From JACQFZ01 sp036381895 (lineage in GTDB: Bacteria; Pseudomonadota; Gammaproteobacteria; Acidiferrobacterales; Sulfurifustaceae): 31,926 nucleotides of DNA. The notes beneath the pieces are model-generated. The model saw nothing but the letters and a program-made list of their open reading frames with translations. It did no database searches and was not told the DNA's origin. Shown one piece after another: positions 25,646-31,926 of the stretch (its first letter is position 1; each line of letters begins with the position of its first letter). Location of the stretch: assembly GCA_036381895.1 (NCBI GenBank), contig DASVBY010000093.1, forward strand, positions 1 to 31,926, read 5' to 3'. A program made the position numbers and the translations under genes.

Positions 25646-26800
25646 TCACCTGGAACCGGGCGCCGTGGTGCGCCGATAGGGCGCGTGCTCGTTGAGCTCG
25701 TCCATGTAGTAACCGACGTGCTCCTGCTCGGCGGCGAGGAACTCGCCGACCGCGCGGTGGAACGCGGGGTCGCGCAGCCAGTGCGAGGAGCAGGTCGGCG
25801 TCGGTGTGAAGCCGCGCGCGAGTTTGTGTTCGCCCTGGGCCCCGGCCTCGTAGCGGCGGATGCCTTCGGCGATGCAGTACTCGATCGGTGCGTAGTAGCA
25901 GGTCTCGAAGTGCAGACAGGGGATGTCGCGCGCTCCGCCCCAGTAGCGCCCGTAGAGCGTGTGCGCGTTGCGCAGGCACAGCGCCGCTCCCACGGTCCGC
26001 TCGCCGCAGCGCGCGACGACGAGGAGTACCTGCGATGCCATGGCGTCGCCGAGCGCGAAGAAGAAATCGCGCGTCAAGTAAGGAATTCCGCCGTGCGCGC
26101 GCACGGTCGCCCGGTAGAAGCGGTGGAGCGTGTCCCAGAGCGCTGGCGTGGCCGCCGTGCCCGGCACCAGTTCGCAGCGCACGCCCGCCTCGCGCACCTG
26201 CCGGCGCTCGCGCTTGACGTTGTTGCGCTTGTGCGAGGTGAAGCGCGCGAGAAAGTCCGCGAAGTCCCGGTAGCCGGGGTTCGACCAGTGGAACTGGCAG
26301 CCGACGCGTGCGAGATGCGCGGCGGCGCCGAGGATCTCGCGTTCCTCGGGCGTATGGAACAGCCAATGGACCGACGACGCACGCGCGGCGTCGGCGGCCG
26401 CGCGCACACCCTGGATGAGCCGCTCCGCCACGATGCGGCGGTCGGCCTGCGGCGCGACGAGCAGGCGCGGGCCCGCAACCGGGGTGAAGGGCACGGCCGC
26501 GACGAGCTTCGGGTAGTACGACCGTCCGTGCCGGCGGTACGCATCGGCCCACGCCCAATCGAACACGTACTCGCCGTAGGAGTGCTCCTTGAGGTAGAGC
26601 GGCACGGCACCGAGCAGCGCGCCGTCCGCGCAGCGCCGGGCGACCACGTAGGCGGGTTCCCAACCGGTTCCGGGTCCGACGCAGCCGGTGCGCTCCAGGG
26701 CGTAGAGGAACTCGTGACGCAGGAACGGATTGTCGCCGGCGATGCGGTTCCAGTCGCGGGCGTCGATGCTGGCGAGACTTTGCAGGGTCTGCACTTGCAT
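25646..26800 (-). CDS. GNAT/FemAB-like acyltransferase (COG3146 / PF04339 type)
   Basis: 384 residues. It begins MQVQTLQSLASIDARDWNRI and has NPFLRHEFLYALE, LYLKEHSYGEYVFDWAWADAY, VHWLFHTPEE, FTSHKRNNVKRERRQV and LHFETCYYAPIEYCIAEGI, all marks of the family once called peptidogalycan biosynthesis or COG3146. The fold is related to GNAT and FemAB aminoacyl-tRNA-using transferases, but the substrate is not established. It lies four bases upstream of aat in the same operon as two tRNA-dependent protein transferases. That makes an aminoacyl- or acyl-transfer reaction on proteins or peptides plausible (inference). Confidence 0.88.
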   Translation of the reverse strand: MQVQTLQSLASIDARDWNRIAGDNPFLRHEFLYALERTGCVGPGTGWEPAYVVARRCADGALLGAVPLYLKEHSYGEYVFDWAWADAYRRHGRSYYPKLVAAVPFTPVAGPRLLVAPQADRRIVAERLIQGVRAAADAARASSVHWLFHTPEEREILGAAAHLARVGCQFHWSNPGYRDFADFLARFTSHKRNNVKRERRQVREAGVRCELVPGTAATPALWDTLHRFYRATVRAHGGIPYLTRDFFFALGDAMASQVLLVVARCGERTVGAALCLRNAHTLYGRYWGGARDIPCLHFETCYYAPIEYCIAEGIRRYEAGAQGEHKLARGFTPTPTCSSHWLRDPAFHRAVGEFLAAEQEHVGYYMDELNEHAPYRRTTAPGSR

Positions 26801-26847
26801 GGCGTGGATGCCATCCTACGCCGCCGCAGCCGCGTGGTCCGCGGCCG

Positions 26848-27495
26848 CTAGTCGGCCGAGGATCGCGGCAGCATCCCGCGCAGCAGCAGGTCGGCGAGCA
26901 GTTCGCTGTAACGACGCGGATCCGTCGCGCACCCGGCGTCGGGGAGGTGCTGCATGACGTTGCGCGACTGGAGGAAAAAGTAGTTCGCACCGATCAGGGC
27001 GAGCGCGGCCATGGCCGGATCGAAGTCCTTGCGCAGTCCGCCGCGCGCCTGGCCGTTGCGCAGAATCGCGACCAGCCGCGCGAAGTTCGCGCCGAACACC
27101 CGCTCGGCGAGCTCCTTGGCCAGGCTGTCGTCGTCCTCCGTGATTAGTTCCCGCAGCATCAGCCGGTGCAGGCGCTCGCGCCTCAGCATGCCGTCGAGCG
27201 CCTTGACGGCATAAGCGCTGAAGCGCTCGGGAAAATTGTCGATCTGCGCCTCCAGGTACTCGAGCCGCTCGGCCGATCCGCGGCAGGCGTGGCGCACCAC
27301 CGCGAGGTAGAGCTCGCGCTTGGAGCTGAAATGGTGGAACACGTTCGCCTTGCTGATACCCGCGCGCTCGGCGATCGCGCTGATCGAGACCGCAGCGTAC
27401 CCCTGTTCGGCGAACAACTGCTCGGCGGCGGTAAGGATGCGGGAAGCGGCGTCGCCGCGAGCGGGATCCGGGCTGACTGCGGGTGATGTAGCCAT
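26848..27495 (-). CDS. TetR/AcrR-family transcriptional regulator
   Basis: 215 residues from ATG 27495 (MATSPAVSPDPARG). The N-terminal DNA-binding helix-turn-helix covers about residues 15-62: ILTAAEQLFAEQGYAAVSIS, AIAERAGISKANVFHHFSSK, RELYLAVV. The all-alpha C-terminal ligand domain (SAYAVKALDGMLRRERLHRL, then ALIGANYFFLQS) resembles regulators of lipid or envelope-stress genes, but its ligand is unknown. The frame is open to 27660; the extra sequence is not TetR-like. A palindrome lies directly upstream (27500-27521). The gene is 47 bp before the COG3146 gene in the same direction and divergent from sucC. Confidence 0.93.
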   Translation of the reverse strand: MATSPAVSPDPARGDAASRILTAAEQLFAEQGYAAVSISAIAERAGISKANVFHHFSSKRELYLAVVRHACRGSAERLEYLEAQIDNFPERFSAYAVKALDGMLRRERLHRLMLRELITEDDDSLAKELAERVFGANFARLVAILRNGQARGGLRKDFDPAMAALALIGANYFFLQSRNVMQHLPDAGCATDPRRYSELLADLLLRGMLPRSSAD

Positions 27496-27499
27496 TAAC

Positions 27500-27521
27500 G
27501 CGAGAGTGAACGAACGCTCGC
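27500..27521. promoter_or_regulatory. palindrome, candidate TetR operator
   Basis: GCGAGNGT-N6-ACNCTCGC, a 22-bp dyad with seven of eight positions paired in each arm, ending five bases before the tetR-family start codon. Position and symmetry fit a self-repressing TetR dimer site. It is 157 bp from the sucC -10 box. Confidence 0.55.
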
Positions 27522-27653
27522 AAAGCGGGCGGCTGGCCTCGATCCTACCTGCGCGCCGAAGCGCCCGCAATCTCGGTCTTGCGGCGGCCGCTGCCGCGAC
27601 CCCGTATGCCGGCGGCCGGGTCGGCCGCGTGCGGTTCGGTCGTGCCGCAACGA

Positions 27654-27683
27654 TTCCCAAACCAGGGGTTCATAAGGGATAAT
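27654..27683 (+). promoter_or_regulatory. promoter of sucCD
   Basis: TTCCCA (27654-27659), an 18-nt spacer and GATAAT (27678-27683). The start near 27690 gives a leader of about 23 nt before sucC. Confidence 0.6.
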
Positions 27684-27712
27684 CCGCGCCTCCTCAGCAC
27701 GTCCGAAGGCCC

Positions 27713-28873
27713 ATGAATCTCCACGAATATCAAGCGAAATCCGTTCTGGCGAAGTACGGGGTGCCGGTTCCGCCCGGGCGTCCCGCCCATTCCGTTGCCG
27801 AGGCGCTGCAGGCGGCCGAGGCGCTCGGCGGCTCGGCCTGGGTGATCAAGGCACAGATCCACGCCGGCGGCCGCGGCAAAGCCGGCGGCGTGAAACTGGT
27901 GCGGAGCCGCGATGAGCTGGAAGCCACGGCCAGAAAGCTCCTCGGCTCGCGGCTCGTCACCCACCAGACCGGCCCGGGCGGGCAGCCGGTCGAGCGGCTC
28001 TACATCGAGGCTCCGAGCGAGATCGCGCGCGAGATCTACCTCGCCTGCCTCACCGACCGGCCGTCGGAGCGCGTCGTGTTCATCGCCTCGGCCGAAGGCG
28101 GTATGGAGATCGAGGAGGTCGCGGCGAAGCACCCCGAAAAAATCCTCAAGACCGCCGTCGAGCCCGCGGTCGGCCTGCAGCCCTACCAGTGCCGCGAGAT
28201 CGGCTTCGCGCTCGGCCTGGACGACAGGCAGGTGGCGCAGCTCACGCGCCTCATGACGGCGCTCTATCGGGCGTACGAGGACTGCGACCTGTCGCTGCTC
28301 GAGATCAATCCGCTGGTCGTGACCAAGGCCGGCGATCTGCTGGTGCTCGACGCCAAGATCCAGGTCGACGACAACGCGCTCTACCGGCAACCCGAGCTCG
28401 CGCGGCTGCGCGACCCCGCGCAGGACGATCCGAAGGAAGTGCGCGCGCGCGAGCACGACCTCAATTACGTCGCGCTCGAGGGCAATATCGGCTGCATGGT
28501 CAACGGCGCCGGCCTCGCCATGGCGACCATGGACCTGATCAAGCTGCACGGGGGGCAGCCGGCGAACTTCCTCGACGTCGGCGGCGGCGCGACCGCGGAG
28601 CGCGTCGCGGAAGCGTTCAAGATCATCCTCTCCGATACCAACGTCAAAGCGATCCTCGTCAACATCTTCGGCGGCATCGTGCGCTGCGATCTCATCGCGG
28701 AAGGCATCATCAAGGCAGTGAAGGAGGTCAACGTGCGCGTGCCGGTGGTCGTGCGCCTCGAAGGCACCAACGTCGAGAAGGGCCGGGAGCTGCTGCAGAC
28801 GAGCGGCCTCAAGGTTACGGCGGCGGACAGTCTCACGGAGGCCGCGAAGCAGGTGGTCGCGGCGGCGAAGTAG
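27713..28873 (+). CDS. sucC: succinyl-CoA synthetase (ADP-forming) beta subunit
   Basis: 386 residues (E. coli 388). With SucD it converts succinyl-CoA to succinate and makes ATP in the TCA cycle. The N-terminal ATP-grasp domain begins MNLHEYQAKSVLAKYGVPVP, with VIKAQIHAGGRGKAGGVK and SLLEINPLVVT. The C-terminal ligase domain has GNIGCMVNGAGLAMATMD, NFLDVGGGA and ILVNIFGGIVRCD. ATG 27713 has GAAGG just upstream. In many bacteria sucC and sucD nearly overlap; here they are 96 bp apart. Confidence 0.98.
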   Translation: MNLHEYQAKSVLAKYGVPVPPGRPAHSVAEALQAAEALGGSAWVIKAQIHAGGRGKAGGVKLVRSRDELEATARKLLGSRLVTHQTGPGGQPVERLYIEAPSEIAREIYLACLTDRPSERVVFIASAEGGMEIEEVAAKHPEKILKTAVEPAVGLQPYQCREIGFALGLDDRQVAQLTRLMTALYRAYEDCDLSLLEINPLVVTKAGDLLVLDAKIQVDDNALYRQPELARLRDPAQDDPKEVRAREHDLNYVALEGNIGCMVNGAGLAMATMDLIKLHGGQPANFLDVGGGATAERVAEAFKIILSDTNVKAILVNIFGGIVRCDLIAEGIIKAVKEVNVRVPVVVRLEGTNVEKGRELLQTSGLKVTAADSLTEAAKQVVAAAK

Positions 28874-28969
28874 CCGGGCGGCAATGCGCAGAGGCGCGCG
28901 CGCCGCGAGCGGCTTCCGGCCCCTCGGGGTGCGCTGCGGTTCCATGAAACCTACAGTCAGGATTGCGTA

Positions 28970-29845
28970 ATGAGCGTACTAGTCGGCAAGAACACCAAAG
29001 TCATCTGCCAGGGCTTCACCGGCAAACAGGGCACGTTCCACTCCGAGCAGGCGCTCGCGTATGGCACCCGGCTCGTCGGCGGCGTCACGCCGGGCAAGGG
29101 TGGGCAGAAGCACCTGGGGCTCCCGGTGTTCAATACCGTACGCGAGGCGGTCGCGGAGACCGGTGCGGACGCAACGATGATCTACGTCCCCGCGGCCTAC
29201 GCGGCGGACTCGATCCTCGAGGCGGCGGCCGCCGGGATCAAGGTGATCGCCTGCATCACCGAGGGCATTCCGGTGCGCGACATGCTGCGCGTGAAGTACG
29301 CGCTGCGCACCCGGTATACGGGCTCGATCCTGATCGGCCCCAACTGCCCCGGCATCATCACGCCGGGCGAATGCAAGATGGGTATCATGCCCGGCTTCAT
29401 CCACAAGCCCGGCGTGATCGGCATCGTGTCGCGTTCCGGCACCCTCACCTACGAGGCGGTCAACCAGACCACCCAGGCCGGTCTCGGGCAGAGCACCTGC
29501 ATCGGCATCGGCGGCGATCCGATCCAGGGGCTCAATTTCGTCGATTGCCTGAAGCTGTTCCAGGACGATCCGCAGACGAAGGGCATCGTGATGGTGGGCG
29601 AGATCGGCGGCCAGGCGGAGGAGGACGCAGCCGCGTACATCAAGCAGCACGTGACGAAGCCGGTCGTCGCCTACATCGCGGGGGTAACGGCGCCGAAAGG
29701 AAAGCGCATGGGTCATGCCGGCGCGGTGATCGCCGGGGGCAAGGGCACCGCCGACGAGAAGTTCCGCGCGCTCGAGGCGGCCGGGGTGCACACCGTGCGC
29801 TCGCCCGCCGACATCGGCAAGCGCATGCGCGAGGTGCTGACTTAA
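28970..29845 (+). CDS. sucD: succinyl-CoA synthetase alpha subunit
   Basis: 291 residues (E. coli 289). It binds CoA in the N-terminal Rossmann domain (ICQGFTGKQGTFHSEQAL) and carries the phosphohistidine His249 in RMGHAGAVIAG. IGPNCPGIITPGECKMGIMP and SRSGTLTYEA are family signatures. ATG 28970 has AGGA seven bases upstream. The preceding 96-bp gap has GC-rich inverted segments but no clear terminator, so sucC and sucD are probably co-transcribed. nadE starts at the base after the sucD stop codon. Confidence 0.98.
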   Translation: MSVLVGKNTKVICQGFTGKQGTFHSEQALAYGTRLVGGVTPGKGGQKHLGLPVFNTVREAVAETGADATMIYVPAAYAADSILEAAAAGIKVIACITEGIPVRDMLRVKYALRTRYTGSILIGPNCPGIITPGECKMGIMPGFIHKPGVIGIVSRSGTLTYEAVNQTTQAGLGQSTCIGIGGDPIQGLNFVDCLKLFQDDPQTKGIVMVGEIGGQAEEDAAAYIKQHVTKPVVAYIAGVTAPKGKRMGHAGAVIAGGKGTADEKFRALEAAGVHTVRSPADIGKRMREVLT

Positions 29846-31465
29846 GTGAGCCGGCTGCGCATCGCGCTCGCGCAGGCGAACATGCTGGTCGGCGACGTCG
29901 CCGGTAACGTCGCCCGGATGCGCCAGTACGCGGAGCGCGCGCGCGATGAGCTGCAGGCCGACCTCGTCGTGTTTCCGGAACTCGCGGTCACGGGCTACCC
30001 GCCCGAGGACCTGCTGCTGCGCGCCGACCTGATCCGCCGCTCCGACACGGCACTCGCCGAGCTCGCGCGCGCCGTGCCCGGCATCGACATCGTAGCGGGC
30101 CACCCGACGCGCGCCGACGGGCTCCTCTACAACGCGGCGTCGCTTCTGCGCGGCGGCCGGATCGAGGCCACCTACTTCAAGCACCACCTCCCGAACTACG
30201 GCGTCTTCGACGAGCGCCGCTATTTCGCCTCGGGCGCGCGCCCCTGCGTATTCGCGGCGGCCGGCGTTCCGATCGGTGTCACCGTCTGCGAGGACATGTG
30301 GGCGCCGGGACCGATCGAGCAGACGGTGGCGGCGGGCGCGAAGCTCGTCCTGAACATCAACGGCTCGCCTTACCACCTGAACAAGGGGCGCGAGCGCGTG
30401 GCGCTCGCGCGCCGCTACGTCGAGGCGCTGCGCGTGCCCTTCGTGTACCTCAACCTCGTCGGCGGTCAGGACGAGCTGGTATTCGACGGGGAATCCTTCG
30501 TGCTCGACGCCGACGGGGGCCTCGTGCGGCGCGCTCCGGCGTTCGTCGAGGGGCTGTATGCCGTCGACTTCGAGGCGGCGCCGGTCCCGCGGCCGGTCCC
30601 GGGCGAGGTCGCGCCCGAGCTCCCGGAAGAGGAGAGCGTGTACGGCGCGCTCGTTCTCGGGGTGCGCGACTACGTCGAGAAGAACCGGTTCAAGGGCGTG
30701 GTGCTCGGGCTGTCGGGCGGCATCGATTCGGCGCTCACGCTCTGCATCGCGGTCGATGCCCTCGGCCCCGAGCGGGTCGAGGCGGTGATCATGCCGTCGC
30801 GCTACACCGCGCCCATGAGCATCGAGGACGCGCGCGCCCAGGCCCAGACGCTCGGGGTGCAGACCCGCCTCATCCCGATCGAACCCGTGTTCGAGGCCTT
30901 TCTCGAGGCGCTGCGCGAGGAGTTCCGCGGCTACCCCCCGGATGCGACCGAAGAGAACATTCAGGCGCGGGTGCGCGGCGTGCTGCTCATGGCGATCTCG
31001 AACAAGACCGGGAAGATGGTTCTCACGACCGGTAACAAGAGCGAGATGGCGGTCGGCTACGCGACGCTCTACGGGGACATGGCGGGCGGCTTCGCCGCGA
31101 TCAAGGATGTACCGAAGACGCTGGTTTACCGGCTCGCCGCCATGCGCAACCGCCGCGGGGCCGTGATCCCGCAGCGCGTGTTCGACCGGCCGCCGTCGGC
31201 GGAACTTCGACCCGATCAGAAGGACACCGACTCGCTCCCGCCGTACGAAGTGCTCGACCCCATCCTCGAGCGCTACGTCGAGCGCGATCAGTCGGCGGAA
31301 GACATCATCGCCGCCGGCTTCGATCCGGCGACCGTGCGGCGCGTGGTGGCGATGGTCGATCGCAGCGAATACAAGCGCCGCCAGGCCGCGCCCGGCGTGC
31401 GCATTACGCCGCGCGCGTTCGGGCGCGATCGGCGCTATCCTATTACGTCGGGTTACACGCGCTGA
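29846..31465 (+). CDS. nadE: glutamine-dependent NAD+ synthetase
   Basis: 539 residues with two domains. The N-terminal nitrilase-type glutaminase has the triad Glu45 (FPELAVTGY), Lys112 (YFKHHLPNYG) and Cys148 (VCEDMW). The C-terminal synthetase has the PP-loop SGGIDSA at 290-296 and later TGNKSEMAVGYATLYGDMAG. It amidates nicotinate adenine dinucleotide to NAD using glutamine, so it does not need free ammonia. The start is GTG immediately after the sucD TAA, with GAGGTG at 29831-29836 inside sucD, so translation is coupled. The long two-domain form differs from the short ammonia-dependent NadE of E. coli. Confidence 0.97.
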   Translation: MSRLRIALAQANMLVGDVAGNVARMRQYAERARDELQADLVVFPELAVTGYPPEDLLLRADLIRRSDTALAELARAVPGIDIVAGHPTRADGLLYNAASLLRGGRIEATYFKHHLPNYGVFDERRYFASGARPCVFAAAGVPIGVTVCEDMWAPGPIEQTVAAGAKLVLNINGSPYHLNKGRERVALARRYVEALRVPFVYLNLVGGQDELVFDGESFVLDADGGLVRRAPAFVEGLYAVDFEAAPVPRPVPGEVAPELPEEESVYGALVLGVRDYVEKNRFKGVVLGLSGGIDSALTLCIAVDALGPERVEAVIMPSRYTAPMSIEDARAQAQTLGVQTRLIPIEPVFEAFLEALREEFRGYPPDATEENIQARVRGVLLMAISNKTGKMVLTTGNKSEMAVGYATLYGDMAGGFAAIKDVPKTLVYRLAAMRNRRGAVIPQRVFDRPPSAELRPDQKDTDSLPPYEVLDPILERYVERDQSAEDIIAAGFDPATVRRVVAMVDRSEYKRRQAAPGVRITPRAFGRDRRYPITSGYTR

Positions 31466-31496
31466 GCGACCGATGGCCGGCGCGCGAGGTTAGAGA

Positions 31497-31502
31497 GATA
31501 AT
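31497..31502 (+). promoter_or_regulatory. possible -10 box of the PII gene
   Basis: GATAAT in an AT-rich stretch (31493-31510) 30 bp before the PII start. The -35 position is poor and no sigma-54 GG/GC pair was recognised, so read-through from nadE is also possible. Confidence 0.35.
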
Positions 31503-31532
31503 TGAATAATTCGGGTCCGAGGTACACAGGCA

Positions 31533-31871
31533 ATGAAGAAGATTGAAGCCGTCATCAAGCCGTTCAAGCTCGACGACGTCCGTGAGGCGCTGTCGGAGGC
31601 GGGCGTGACCGGCTTGACCGTGACGGAAGTGAAGGGCTTCGGCCGGCAAAAGGGACATACCGAGCTCTATCGCGGCGCCGAGTACGTGATCGACTTCCTG
31701 CCCAAGGTGAAGATCGAGGTGATCGTGCCGGACAATCAGGTCGATCGCTGCGTCGAGGCCATCATCTCCGCCGCGCGTACCGGCAAGATCGGCGACGGCA
31801 AGATCTTCGTGTACCCGGTGGAGCAGGTGGTGCGCATTCGCACCGGCGAGCGCGGCGAAGAGGCGATCTAG
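31533..31871 (+). CDS. glnB: nitrogen regulatory protein P-II, GlnB-type
   Basis: 112 residues, the standard length. PII trimers bind ATP/ADP and 2-oxoglutarate and regulate GlnE, NtrB and other targets. MKKIEAVIKPFKLDDVREAL is the N-terminus; the T-loop ELYRGAEYVIDFLPKVK carries Tyr51, the uridylylation site; GKIGDGKIFVYPVEQVVRIR is the C-terminal signature. Asp54 (VIDF) favours GlnB over GlnK, which usually has Ser/Asn there. No amtB follows in the window, which fits GlnB. A short CAGG precedes the ATG. Confidence 0.95.
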   Translation: MKKIEAVIKPFKLDDVREALSEAGVTGLTVTEVKGFGRQKGHTELYRGAEYVIDFLPKVKIEVIVPDNQVDRCVEAIISAARTGKIGDGKIFVYPVEQVVRIRTGERGEEAI

Positions 31872-31890
31872 CAGACGGCGTGGACTGGGG

Positions 31891-31926
31891 CTATCCGGCC
31901 GCCTCGAGCGATTCGATCTCGCGCAG
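31891..31926 (-). CDS. 3' end of a minus-strand gene (cut by window edge)
   Basis: The minus strand ends in LREIESLEAAG followed by TAG at 31893-31891. The codon use looks coding and the gene would converge on glnB with a 19-bp gap. UbiK (YqiC) family proteins end in a similar Leu/Glu/Ala coiled coil and often lie near PII genes, but 11 residues cannot identify it. Confidence 0.35.
   Translation of the reverse strand: MREIESLEAAG

Overview
The window is GC-rich, gene-dense chromosomal DNA from a proteobacterium, most likely a gammaproteobacterium. The main reason is gene order: icd, a cspD-like gene facing away from clpS, clpA, then infA, ate and aat on the opposite strand. This is an arrangement I recall from Pseudomonas and, in part, E. 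coli. A NudJ-type NUDIX gene at the left edge and isocitrate lyase also belong to that neighbourhood in Pseudomonas. No transposase, integrase, CRISPR array, rRNA or tRNA gene was recognised.

Layout. (1) 1-398, minus: 3'-truncated NUDIX hydrolase. (2) 513-14600: a transport and catabolism block with an AMP-forming acyl-CoA synthetase, an AraC regulator divergent from an alpha/beta hydrolase, and two complete branched-chain-amino-acid-type (HAAT) ABC transporters in tandem. The first is ordered SBP-livG-livF-livH-livM and the second livG-livF-SBP-livH-livM. They are separated by 649 bp of non-coding DNA that contains a probable structured RNA (9634-9775). (3) 14850-20500: the isocitrate branch point, with isocitrate lyase, malate synthase A, a LysR regulator and NADP-isocitrate dehydrogenase. 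(4) 20631-25641: the bacterial N-degron pathway (clpS, clpA, ate, aat) with cspD and infA. (5) 25646-27495: a COG3146-type acyltransferase and a TetR regulator. (6) 27713-31871: sucC, sucD, nadE and a glnB-type PII gene. The last 36 bases hold the end of a minus-strand gene.

How the genes fit together. The acyl-CoA synthetase, hydrolase and two transporters suggest uptake and activation of small carboxylic acids, esters or amides; the ligands cannot be read from sequence. Carbon entering as acetyl-CoA would use the glyoxylate shunt (aceA, aceB) in competition with Icd, which keeps the serine that AceK phosphorylates in E. coli. Succinyl-CoA synthetase continues the TCA cycle, NadE makes NAD and PII senses nitrogen and 2-oxoglutarate. 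Ate and Aat add N-terminal Leu/Phe, and ClpS delivers such proteins to ClpA(P).

The least explained item is the 142-nt element at 9634-9775 between the two transporters. An 11-bp closing stem encloses three further helices, and a TATGAT box lies six bases upstream. It matches no RNA class I can name. Everything here was read by eye; no search or folding program was run.
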